Positions 1 through 5,697 of a stretch of DNA of 9,467 nt are shown piece by piece. Where the stretch lies: positions 1-9,467 of the forward strand of contig JACQDO010000029.1 in assembly GCA_016201085.1 (NCBI GenBank). The letters run 5' to 3'. This stretch comes from Hyphomicrobiales bacterium (GTDB lineage: Bacteria; Pseudomonadota; Alphaproteobacteria; Rhizobiales; Xanthobacteraceae). The position numbers were made by a program, and so were the translations under genes. Numbering within the stretch: the stretch's first letter is position 1; each line of letters begins with the position of its first letter. The notes under the pieces were generated by a model, which had not been told where the DNA came from, did not search any database, and saw nothing but the letters and a program-made list of their open reading frames with translations.

Positions 1-65
1 ACCGGTCGACTATTTAGCTAAGTTTTGAAGTTCAAGCCGCTCTCGTCACATCGAATATCGCTGGC

Positions 66-797
66 ATGAATTACACCAAAGTCGATCTCATCAATGAACT
101 CTCCGTTATCCACGGATATCGGAAATACTTGGAAATTTGCACAGCGACGACAGGAAACATGTATCGCGGCATCGATCGCGCGCGATTCTCCACATGCCAA
201 CGGTTGATGTACCGGTGTCCGGCCGAATTCGACGATGGGTTGCCAATCGATTTCCGCAGCACAAATCTCGATATCAGTGACTGTGCAAGGGCCATCCGAG
301 CACGCGAGATGACATATGACGTCATCCTGGTTGACTCGTTTCATGAATATGAGCCATCGGCGCGAGATCTCAGAGAGGCGGTCAATCTCTTGAACCCGAC
401 TGGAACGATCATCGTGCACGATTGCTTTCCGCGCGACCGTGCAATCACGGCGCCGGAATTGATCGTCGGCGATTGGTGTGGCGTAACTTACAAAGCGTAT
501 TTGGATTTTGTATTGGCGAGCGAGAACCTGCTATTTTGCACGGTCGACACCGACTATGGTTGTGGCGTGATACGCCGATATGCCATACTGACCGCGTTGC
601 AACGAATTGCTCATCGTGCCTCAAGAATAATAGCGCGCGAAGACAGGCAAGACGCCACGAGACATTGGGTGCATGCCGGCGATGATTTTGATGCAACATT
701 CAAGCTGCTGCAGGCGTACTCCAAACCGCTCTTGAATCTCGTGACGGTCGAGGAATTTTTGACCGGTGAGCGGAATGGTTGGCCGGTGCTGAGGTAG
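66..797 (+). CDS. Class I SAM-dependent methyltransferase-like protein, glycan-locus type
   Basis: A 243-residue protein with a Rossmann-type methyltransferase pattern. An N-terminal YLEI strand (residues 21-24) is followed by a variant nucleotide-binding region. Next come the central strand YDVILVDSFHEYE (about 84-96) and NPTGTIIVHDCFPR (about 110-123). The segment VDTDYGCGVIRR (about 160-171) and a C-terminal LNLVTVEEFL complete the pattern. I know this arrangement from methyltransferases next to capsule, O-antigen or glycosyltransferase genes; the substrate cannot be read from sequence. The usual glycine of motif I (YLEIG) is Cys here (YLEIC) and the following loop is not glycine-rich, so cofactor binding may be altered. 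No clear Shine-Dalgarno precedes the ATG. GC is about 50% in two 60-base samples, well below the neighbours, which suggests horizontal acquisition. It converges with the DUF1178 gene, stops 6 bp apart. The family is fairly sure, the role unknown. Confidence 0.75.
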   Translation: MNYTKVDLINELSVIHGYRKYLEICTATTGNMYRGIDRARFSTCQRLMYRCPAEFDDGLPIDFRSTNLDISDCARAIRAREMTYDVILVDSFHEYEPSARDLREAVNLLNPTGTIIVHDCFPRDRAITAPELIVGDWCGVTYKAYLDFVLASENLLFCTVDTDYGCGVIRRYAILTALQRIAHRASRIIAREDRQDATRHWVHAGDDFDATFKLLQAYSKPLLNLVTVEEFLTGERNGWPVLR

Positions 798-803
798 TGC
801 GCG

Positions 804-1295
804 TCAGTTCCTCTCGTCCGGCAGCACCGGCAGCGGGTGGAATTCGATGCCTTCCTCGGCCAGGTCCTTGGCCTCGTCGGACGAGGCCATGCCGTAGATC
901 GAGCGATGCTCGATCTCGCCATAATGCATCTTGCGCGCTTCCTCGGGAAATTTCGGCCCGACATTGTCGGCATTCTTGGTGAGGTGCTCGCGCAGCTCCT
1001 TTAGCTTGGCGCGGATTTCCTGTTCCTGCGGCGAGATCATGGCAACCGGCGCTTTCTGGGGTGCGGGCGTGGCCGCAACCGGCGCCGGCGTTTCGGCAGC
1101 GGGCGCCGTCGTCGCCGGACGTTTCTTTGCGCTGGCGGACAGCCGCGGTGCCATAATGGCTTTTTCGACCTGGCTCGAGCCGCAGAGCGGGCAACCGATC
1201 AGCTTGCGCTTGGCCTGCTTGTCGTAAGCGGCCGAATCCGCGAACCAGCTTTCGAAGTCGTGGCCCTTCTCGCAGATCAGCGAATACTTGATCAT
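804..1295 (-). CDS. DUF1178 family zinc-binding protein
   Basis: A 163-residue protein starting MIKYSLICEKGH. Cys8, His12, Cys35 and Cys38 (CEKGH and CPLC) form a likely zinc site, and VEKAIMAPRL follows, as usual in the DUF1178 family. An Ala/Pro-rich linker (about 57-87) leads to a C-terminal helical part with ISPQEQEIRAKLKELREH and NVGPKFPEEARKMHYGE. The function of the family is not established. The open frame continues upstream to 1349, but that part lies in a hairpin element; the ATG at 1295 has GGAG six bases upstream and fits the family start. It is the last gene of the comF-grxC-nit set, and nit ends 154 bp upstream. The gap holds the double-hairpin element, so transcription from the upstream genes must pass through it. 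Confidence 0.9.
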   Translation of the reverse strand: MIKYSLICEKGHDFESWFADSAAYDKQAKRKLIGCPLCGSSQVEKAIMAPRLSASAKKRPATTAPAAETPAPVAATPAPQKAPVAMISPQEQEIRAKLKELREHLTKNADNVGPKFPEEARKMHYGEIEHRSIYGMASSDEAKDLAEEGIEFHPLPVLPDERN

Positions 1296-1301
1296 TCGGC
1301 G

Positions 1302-1305
1302 CTCC
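1302..1305 (-). promoter_or_regulatory. Ribosome binding site of the DUF1178 gene
   Basis: GGAG on the minus strand, six bases before the ATG at 1295. It decides the start codon and lies just outside the foot of the first hairpin, which begins at 1309. Confidence 0.6.
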
Positions 1306-1308
1306 GCA

Positions 1309-1476
1309 CTAGTGCCGCCGATTTGAAGTTCCTGCACCGCCTGCGGCAAACTCGATCAGGAACTTCAAATCGAAAAGCGGCACTAGAATCGTAGGATTTG
1401 GCAGTGCCCTTTGCTTTCCGAAATTCGTTCATGACGGTGCTGCCACGTATTACGAATTTCGGAAAGCGGGCACTGC
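1309..1476. repeat. Composite double-hairpin (BIME/MITE-like) intergenic element
   Basis: Two long bulged inverted repeats stand side by side. Hairpin 1 pairs 1309-1318 with 1377-1386 (CTAGTGCCGC/GCGGCACTAG) and 1319-1334 with 1357-1372, giving 26 perfect pairs with an AAAA bulge at 1373-1376 and a 22-base loop. Hairpin 2 pairs 1401-1409 with 1468-1476 (GCAGTGCCC/GGGCACTGC) and 1413-1428 with 1452-1467, giving 25 perfect pairs with a TTT bulge at 1410-1412. Read on the opposite strand, hairpin 2 has the same plan as hairpin 1: a foot containing GGCACT, an A-rich bulge on the 3' arm and a 16-bp upper stem. They are therefore two related units in inverted orientation around the spacer AATCGTAGGATT (1387-1398). 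Bulged palindromes paired this way resemble REP/BIME elements or a MITE. No transposase is present. The element covers the 3' end of nit and reaches to within 13 bp of the DUF1178 start. Confidence 0.85.
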
Positions 1477-2340
1477 ATGCAAATGCGCCGGCTCCGCCAT
1501 CGACTCGACGATCTCGAAACGGCGGCCATGCTGCAGCGACGGGATGCGCGCGCGCGCCTTGGCGATTTCCGCCATGTCGATCTCCGCCATCACCACACCG
1601 GGGTCCGTGCCGCCTTCCGCCAGGATACGCCCCCACGGGTCAACGATCAGTGAATGGCCGTAGGTCTCGCGGCCGTTCTCGTGCTTGCCGCCTTGCGCGG
1701 CGGCGAACACGAAGCAGCCGTTCTCGATGGCGCGAGCACGGTTGAGCACATGCCAATGCGCCTCGCCGGTCTGCTGGGTGAAGGCGGACGGGATCGCCAG
1801 CATGGTGGCGCCGGCTTCCGCCAGCGCGCGGTAGAGCGCGGGAAAGCGCAGGTCATAACAGACGGTCAGGCCGAGCCGGCCCCAGGGCAGATCGCAAAGC
1901 ACCGCCTGCTCGCCCGGCCGGTAATTGCGCGACTCGCGATAGCTCTCGCTGCCCGCCAGATCGACGTCGAACATGTGGATCTTGTCGTAGCGCGCGGCGA
2001 TCTCGCCCGACGGCGCGATCAGGAACGAACGGTTGGCGGCGCGCTCGCCTGAGAGCTTGATCGCCAGCGAACCGGCGTGAACGTAAATGCCGAGCTTGCG
2101 CGCCAGCTCGCGCAAAGTGGCAAGCGAGGTGTCGGCCGCTTCCTCCACGATGGTGGCGAACAGCCGTTCGCGCTTGAGCTCCATGATGTTGGTCATTTCC
2201 GGCGTCTGCACGTAATCGGCGCCGGCTTGCTTCGCCTCGCCGATCATGCGCGCGCAGGCCTCGAGATTGGCGGCGGGAGAGAGTCCCGCACGCATCTGGA
2301 TCATCGCGGCCTTGAAGGTGGATGGTTTTGCGCCGCTCAT
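1450..2340 (-). CDS. Carbon-nitrogen hydrolase, Nit1 / deaminated-glutathione amidase type
   Basis: A 296-residue member of the nitrilase superfamily with the complete catalytic triad: Glu48 (TPEMTN), Lys120 (RYDKIHMFD) and Cys161 (VCYDLRFP). HWHVLNRARAIENGCF and GHSLIVDPWG are typical of the Nit branch related to NitFhit and Nit1. Known members hydrolyse deaminated glutathione, a metabolite-repair reaction in the cytosol; that substrate is inferred from similarity. The ATG at 2340 overlaps the grxC stop as ATGA, so the two are probably translationally coupled, and a glutaredoxin neighbour fits a glutathione-related job. The family-like part ends near residue 288. Residues 289-296 (AVPAFRNS) and the first base of the stop codon read are encoded by the right arm of hairpin 2, so the natural C-terminus seems to have been replaced by element sequence. 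Confidence 0.92.
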   Translation of the reverse strand: MSGAKPSTFKAAMIQMRAGLSPAANLEACARMIGEAKQAGADYVQTPEMTNIMELKRERLFATIVEEAADTSLATLRELARKLGIYVHAGSLAIKLSGERAANRSFLIAPSGEIAARYDKIHMFDVDLAGSESYRESRNYRPGEQAVLCDLPWGRLGLTVCYDLRFPALYRALAEAGATMLAIPSAFTQQTGEAHWHVLNRARAIENGCFVFAAAQGGKHENGRETYGHSLIVDPWGRILAEGGTDPGVVMAEIDMAEIAKARARIPSLQHGRRFEIVESMAEPAHLHAVPAFRNS

Positions 2341-2609
2341 GCCGGCTGTCCTTCGCCGGCAAGCAGCGCGTCGAGTCTGCCCTCGTCGTCGAGCGCATGC
2401 AGTTCGTCGCTGCCGCCGACATGCAGCTCGCCGATGAAGATTTGCGGCACGGTCATGCGTCCTTGCGCCCGCTCGATCATCTCGTCGCGCCGATCCCGCT
2501 GTTTGCTCAGGTCGATCTCCATGAAGGCTACGCCTTTGCGGGTCAACAAAGCCTTAGCGGCATGGCAGTAGGGACAGTAGCGGGTGGTATAGATTTCGAC
2601 GGGCGGCAT
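2337..2609 (-). CDS. grxC: Glutaredoxin 3
   Basis: A 90-residue thioredoxin-fold protein with the dithiol active site CPYC at residues 12-15, the cis-proline TVPQIFI (53-59) that contacts glutathione, and the GG turn of HVGGSDEL (63-70). Length and motifs match GrxC, which reduces disulfides and glutathione-mixed disulfides in the cytosol with glutathione as electron donor. The frame is open far upstream, but MPPVEIYTTRYCPYC is the family start. No good ribosome binding site is visible before it. The gene lies 29 bp after the comF stop and overlaps nit by four bases, so it is probably translated from a shared transcript. Confidence 0.95.
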   Translation of the reverse strand: MPPVEIYTTRYCPYCHAAKALLTRKGVAFMEIDLSKQRDRRDEMIERAQGRMTVPQIFIGELHVGGSDELHALDDEGRLDALLAGEGQPA

Positions 2610-2638
2610 ATGGCTTATGGCTCGGGTTCCGGCCGACC

Positions 2639-3442
2639 TTATATGGGAGTGCGGTGTGGGGCGACAACCCGGGCGAAGACCAGCACGTCGACATGGGCGG
2701 CGCCGGCCCGCAGCAATGCGCGGGCGCAGGTATCGACGGTGGCGCCCGACGTGAGCACGTCGTCGATCAGCACCAGCCGTTTGCCGGCAATCAGGGCCTT
2801 TTCCTCGGGCGCCACGCGGAAGGCGCCCTGCACATTGGCGGCGCGGTCGGTCTTCGACAGGCCGACCTGCTGCGGGGTGGCGCGCACGCGCTTGATGCCG
2901 CCATGCAGCACCGGCACACCGGATATGTCGGAGATCGCGCCCGCCAGCGCCGCCGCCTGGTTGAAGCGGCGCGCCCACAGCCTGCGCCAGTGCAGCGGCA
3001 CCGGCAACAGCGCGTCGGCGTCTGCCAGCAATTCGCGGCCGGCGCGCGCCATCCAGCGGCCCATCATCGGCGCGAGGTCCAGTCGGTCGCCGAATTTGAA
3101 GGCCAGCACCAGCGCGCGCGCGACATCGTCATAGCGCACCGCGGCGCGGGCGCGGTCATAGGCCGGCGGCGATGCGATCGCCTCCATCGACAGCAGGCCG
3201 GGGCCGGGATCGTAGGCGAACGGGATGCCGAGCCGTGCGCAGTAGGGCGGCTCGATCAGCGACAGTTTCGACCAGCAGCTCGCGCACAGCCCGACGCCGT
3301 CGCCGAGCGGCTCGCGGCAGGACGGACAGAGCGGCGGCAAGGCCACATCGAGCGCCAGCCGCAGCGTCCTACTTAAGGACCCGCGAAGTCTGGCTAAAGG
3401 CGCGGTCGCCTCATTCTGGCTTGCCGACACAAGCTCGTTCAT
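2639..3442 (-). CDS. comF: ComF family phosphoribosyltransferase-like protein
   Basis: A 267-residue protein with an N-terminal zinc finger of two CxxC pairs (Cys39/Cys42 and Cys53/Cys56) and a C-terminal phosphoribosyltransferase domain with the PRPP-binding motif VLIDDVLTSGATV (225-237). LLPVPLHWRRLWARRFNQ (145-162) and VRATPQQVGLSKTDR are also typical. ComF is linked to DNA uptake and single-strand handling in competent bacteria; in alphaproteobacteria the role is mostly unproven and the gene is often outside any competence locus, as here. The frame stays open upstream across the divergent methyltransferase, but MNELVS at 3442 is the sensible start, 16 bp from the other start codon. No strong ribosome binding site is seen. 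It is the first gene of the minus-strand set comF-grxC-nit-DUF1178. Confidence 0.92.
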   Translation of the reverse strand: MNELVSASQNEATAPLARLRGSLSRTLRLALDVALPPLCPSCREPLGDGVGLCASCWSKLSLIEPPYCARLGIPFAYDPGPGLLSMEAIASPPAYDRARAAVRYDDVARALVLAFKFGDRLDLAPMMGRWMARAGRELLADADALLPVPLHWRRLWARRFNQAAALAGAISDISGVPVLHGGIKRVRATPQQVGLSKTDRAANVQGAFRVAPEEKALIAGKRLVLIDDVLTSGATVDTCARALLRAGAAHVDVLVFARVVAPHRTPI

Positions 3443-3447
3443 GCTGC

Positions 3448-3452
3448 AAAGG
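3448..3452 (+). promoter_or_regulatory. Ribosome binding site of the methyltransferase at 3459
   Basis: AAAGG six bases before the ATG at 3459. It lies in the 16-bp gap between two divergent start codons and supports this start. Confidence 0.55.
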
Positions 3453-3458
3453 TAGCAG

Positions 3459-4355
3459 ATGTCAGCGAGCCCCACCATATTCGATCGCCGGCTGCTGCGT
3501 GCACGTCGTGCGCGCGCGCGGGCGCTGGGGCCGGAAACCTTCCTGCTCGATCGCGTCGCCGCCGAACTGGGCGAACGGCTGTCGGCCGTGCTGCGCCAGT
3601 TCGAGCGCGGCGTCGATCTCGGTACGCCGACCGATGCGCTGCGCCGCGTGTTGGCCGCGAGCGGCAAGGTCGCAACCGTCGTCGCCGCCGAACCCGATGC
3701 GCGGCAGCAGGCGCCGGCGCTGAGTGTTGCCGCCGACGAAGAGGCCTTGCCGTTCGCCGACGGGGCGCTCGATCTGGTGGTGTCGGCGCTGTCGCTGCAA
3801 TTTGTGAATGACCTGCCCGGCACACTGATCCAGATCCGCCGCGCGCTCAAGCCGGACGGCTTGCTGCTGGCGGCGTTGATCGGCGGCGAATCCTTAAGCG
3901 AATTGCGCCAGGCCTTTGCCGAGGCCGAGAGCGAAATCGAAGGCGGGGTGTCGCCGCGCGTCGCGCCGTTCGCCGATGTGCGCGAGCTGGGGGCGCTGCT
4001 GCAGCGCGCCGGCTTCGCGCTGCCGGTGGTCGACAGCGACCGGCTCACCGTGCGCTACCCGACGGCGCTCGCGCTGATGCGCGATCTGCGCCGCATGGGC
4101 GCCACCAATATTTTACACGAGCGGCGGCGCACGCCGCTCAAGCGCGCGACGTTGGCCAAAGTGATGGACATCTATGCCAGCCGTTTCGCCGACCCCGACG
4201 GCCGCCTGCGCGCCACCTTCGAGATCGTCTGGCTGCTGGGCTGGGCGCCGCACGAGAGCCAGCAGAAACCGCTCAAGCCCGGCTCGGCCGCACAGCGGCT
4301 GGCCGACGCGCTCGGCGCCAAGGAAATATCGACCGGCGAGAAGGCGGGTCGCTAA
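3459..4355 (+). CDS. NDUFAF5/BioC-like methyltransferase domain protein
   Basis: A 298-residue protein of the Methyltransf_11 type found across alphaproteobacteria. It opens with IFDRRLLRARRARA and contains LPFADGALDLVVSALSLQFV (97-116), IRRALKPDGLLLAALIG (126-142), SPRVAPFADVRELGALLQRA and the conserved C-terminal LRRMGATNILHERRR, then WLLGWAPHESQQKPLKPGSA. The closest eukaryotic relative I recognise is NDUFAF5, a mitochondrial complex I assembly factor reported to hydroxylate an arginine of NDUFS7; BioC is a more distant relative. The exact bacterial role is unknown. The SAM-binding motif I is GVDLGTPTDALRR (51-63) rather than a GxGxG loop. I remember this form in other alphaproteobacterial copies, so it looks like a family trait rather than decay. 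The gene is divergent from comF and convergent with the Mpo1-like gene, with one base between the stops. Confidence 0.88.
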   Translation: MSASPTIFDRRLLRARRARARALGPETFLLDRVAAELGERLSAVLRQFERGVDLGTPTDALRRVLAASGKVATVVAAEPDARQQAPALSVAADEEALPFADGALDLVVSALSLQFVNDLPGTLIQIRRALKPDGLLLAALIGGESLSELRQAFAEAESEIEGGVSPRVAPFADVRELGALLQRAGFALPVVDSDRLTVRYPTALALMRDLRRMGATNILHERRRTPLKRATLAKVMDIYASRFADPDGRLRATFEIVWLLGWAPHESQQKPLKPGSAAQRLADALGAKEISTGEKAGR

Positions 4356-4356
4356 T

Positions 4357-4839
4357 TTATTGCGCGCCGTCGACCACAGCCTTGAGCTCCCGCTTTAGCC
4401 CGAGCGCCATCAGCACCTCGGCCATGATGAACATCGGGCCGATGAAGGCCTGGAATAGATTGTCGGCAAGCGCCGGACGGCGGCCTTCCCAGACGTGTCC
4501 GACCAGCTGGAACACCCAGCCGCCGATGAAGAAGATCGCGAACACGGTCCACACCGTGCCGCTGCCATACGTGCGCGCGATCCATTCGGCGACGATCAGC
4601 ATCGGCACCATAATGACGACCATCGCCAGCCCGATGACGCGGTCGAGTGCGATCCAGCCGATCACGGCAACAAGCGCCACCGGCATGGCGGCGGACAGGC
4701 CGGACACGCGGATGAGCGCGAGCGGCACCAGGATGGAGAATACGATCGCCGGGATGCCGATAAAATGCGTGGCGCGATTGCGCGCGTCGCGATGATAGCT
4801 GGCATAGGTCGCGAGCTGACGGGCGAAGAAACTGTCCAA
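4357..4839 (-). CDS. Mpo1-like (DUF962) membrane protein
   Basis: A 160-residue multi-pass membrane protein. The family signature appears as YHRDARNRATHFIGIP (15-30) and GGWVFQLVGHVWEGRRPAL (106-124), and His16, His25 and His115 are probable iron ligands. Hydrophobic segments lie at about 28-45, 52-68, 70-87, 95-113 and 130-147. Yeast Mpo1 of this family is an Fe(II)-dependent dioxygenase that shortens 2-hydroxy fatty acids by alpha-oxidation; bacterial function is inferred. I chose the TTG at 4839, giving (M)DSFFARQLATY. A strong GGGGAGG lies five bases upstream, and the family usually begins close to this point. An upstream ATG at 4893 would add 18 residues without family resemblance and without a ribosome binding site. 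The gene follows the pilin gene but is separated from it by a hairpin terminator. Confidence 0.87.
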   Translation of the reverse strand: MDSFFARQLATYASYHRDARNRATHFIGIPAIVFSILVPLALIRVSGLSAAMPVALVAVIGWIALDRVIGLAMVVIMVPMLIVAEWIARTYGSGTVWTVFAIFFIGGWVFQLVGHVWEGRRPALADNLFQAFIGPMFIMAEVLMALGLKRELKAVVDGAQ

Positions 4840-4844
4840 GACGT

Positions 4845-4851
4845 CCTCCCC
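4845..4851 (-). promoter_or_regulatory. Strong ribosome binding site that selects a TTG start
   Basis: GGGGAGG on the minus strand, five bases from the TTG at 4839. It lies inside the frame of the longer alternative starting at 4893, so it argues for the shorter protein. Confidence 0.65.
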
Positions 4852-4956
4852 AACTGCGGCCTCTCGCGGGCCGTTTGGTTCGGAGCATAGCATGAAATGC
4901 AGGCGACGCGTTCGGCGTCAGGGAAAGATAAAGAAATATTAGATCAGTGAAAGAGC

Positions 4957-4974
4957 CGGGCGGGTAACCGCCCG
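4957..4974 (-). terminator. Hairpin terminator after the pilin gene
   Basis: A perfect 7-bp GC stem (CGGGCGG/CCGCCCG) with a four-base loop, 8 bases past the pilin stop. On the minus strand it is followed by GCTCTTTCACTG and then AT-rich sequence rather than a clean T-run, so intrinsic termination is probably imperfect. The AT-rich stretch 4925-4950 beyond it may hold the promoter of the Mpo1-like gene, but I see no convincing -35/-10 pair. Confidence 0.55.
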
Positions 4975-4982
4975 CGCGCGGC

Positions 4983-5162
4983 CTAAAACAAGTTCAACAG
5001 CTTGTCGTAGTAGATCGTCATCATCGTCGAACCGACAGTCGTGACCGCACCGAGAATGGCGATGCTGACACCGCTCGCGATGAGCGCGTATTCGATGGCG
5101 GTCGCGCCTTCCTGCGCCAGCAGGAAGCCGCGGATTTGAATACTCGGAATGAAACAACGCAT
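4983..5162 (-). CDS. Flp family type IVb pilin
   Basis: A 59-residue Flp/Fap-type prepilin. A short leader ends in QEG (17-19), and cleavage after Gly19 would leave a mature 40-residue peptide starting ATAIEYALIA, with the family's Glu at mature position 5 and Tyr at 6. A single hydrophobic helix (about 22-45) follows, then DKLLNLF at the end. Such pilins are processed by a TadV/CpaA-type peptidase and assembled by the Tad/Cpa system into thin adhesive pili. The ATG at 5162 has AAGGA seven bases upstream. No tad or cpa gene is near, so this is an orphan pilin gene. It lies 35 bp after mutT on the same strand and has its own ribosome binding site. Confidence 0.92.
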   Translation of the reverse strand: MRCFIPSIQIRGFLLAQEGATAIEYALIASGVSIAILGAVTTVGSTMMTIYYDKLLNLF

Positions 5163-5197
5163 CGGACTTTCCTTGTCTGACGTCGTATTGGCCGGGA

Positions 5198-5602
5198 TTA
5201 CAACAGCGCCATCAGGTGCGAGATCAGCGGAACGTCCGCCGGCGGCATCTCGTATTCTCGAAGCCGGTTCGGTTTCACCCAGGCCAACCGCTGTGCTTCC
5301 AGCGCGGTGACCGTTCCCTCCCAGCGCCGGCAGACATAGAGCGGCATCAGGAGATGAAAGTCGGGATAGCTGTGGCTGGCGAAGGTGAGCGGAGCGAGAC
5401 AGGCTTCGCTGACGGCGATTCCCAGTTCCTCCTTCAATTCCCTGATCAATGTCTGTTCCGGCCGTTCGCCGTGCTCGATCTTGCCGCCGGGGAATTCCCA
5501 CAAACCGGCCATCGCCTTGCCTGGCGGGCGCTGTGCGATGAGCACGCGGCCGTCGGCATCGACGAGGGCGCAGGCGGCAACAAGGACAAGCTTAGCGCTC
5601 AC
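5198..5602 (-). CDS. mutT: MutT-like Nudix hydrolase (8-oxo-dGTP diphosphatase)
   Basis: A 134-residue protein with a perfect Nudix box, GX5EX7REUXEEXGU, at residues 40-62 (Gly40, Glu46, Arg54, Glu55, Glu58, Glu59, Gly61). LIAQRPPGKAMAGLWEFPGG before the box and LAWVKPNRLREYEMPPAD after it are typical of MutT. MutT removes 8-oxo-dGTP from the nucleotide pool and prevents A:T to C:G transversions. The start is GTG at 5602 with AAGGG two to three bases upstream, which is close; no better start is visible. It lies 95 bp downstream of argJ on the same strand. Substrate assignment rests on family resemblance. Confidence 0.93.
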   Translation of the reverse strand: MSAKLVLVAACALVDADGRVLIAQRPPGKAMAGLWEFPGGKIEHGERPEQTLIRELKEELGIAVSEACLAPLTFASHSYPDFHLLMPLYVCRRWEGTVTALEAQRLAWVKPNRLREYEMPPADVPLISHLMALL

Positions 5603-5697
5603 GACCCTTCAACCTCGACGATAGCCAAATTCTGGTTAAGGCACTTTCAATGCAACGGCCGCGCGGTGGTGTCCTGCCACCATGGTAAAAGAATCGT

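Noticed and set aside
23..33. TTTGAAGTTC near the left edge also occurs in hairpin 1 (1323-1332)
   Set aside because: A ten-base match without the rest of the arm is too short to call a repeat remnant.
1296..1349. 18-residue N-terminal extension of the DUF1178 protein
   Set aside because: It is encoded by hairpin 1; the family starts MIKY and has a ribosome binding site at 1302-1305.
1309..1476. CRISPR repeats or a complete insertion sequence
   Set aside because: There are only two palindromic units, inverted and not identical, with no spacer array and no transposase frame.
3443..4048. N-terminal extension of comF across the divergent methyltransferase
   Set aside because: The extension is Ser/Arg-rich antisense of a real gene; ComF proteins begin near the ATG at 3442.
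4353..4359. A bidirectional terminator between the convergent methyltransferase and Mpo1-like genes
   Set aside because: The stop codons are one base apart and I could find no stem-loop with a T-run at this point.
5665..5681. GGTGG-7-CCACC as a terminator after argJ
   Set aside because: Only five base pairs and no T-run follow; it is compatible with chance, and mutT may be read from the same transcript.
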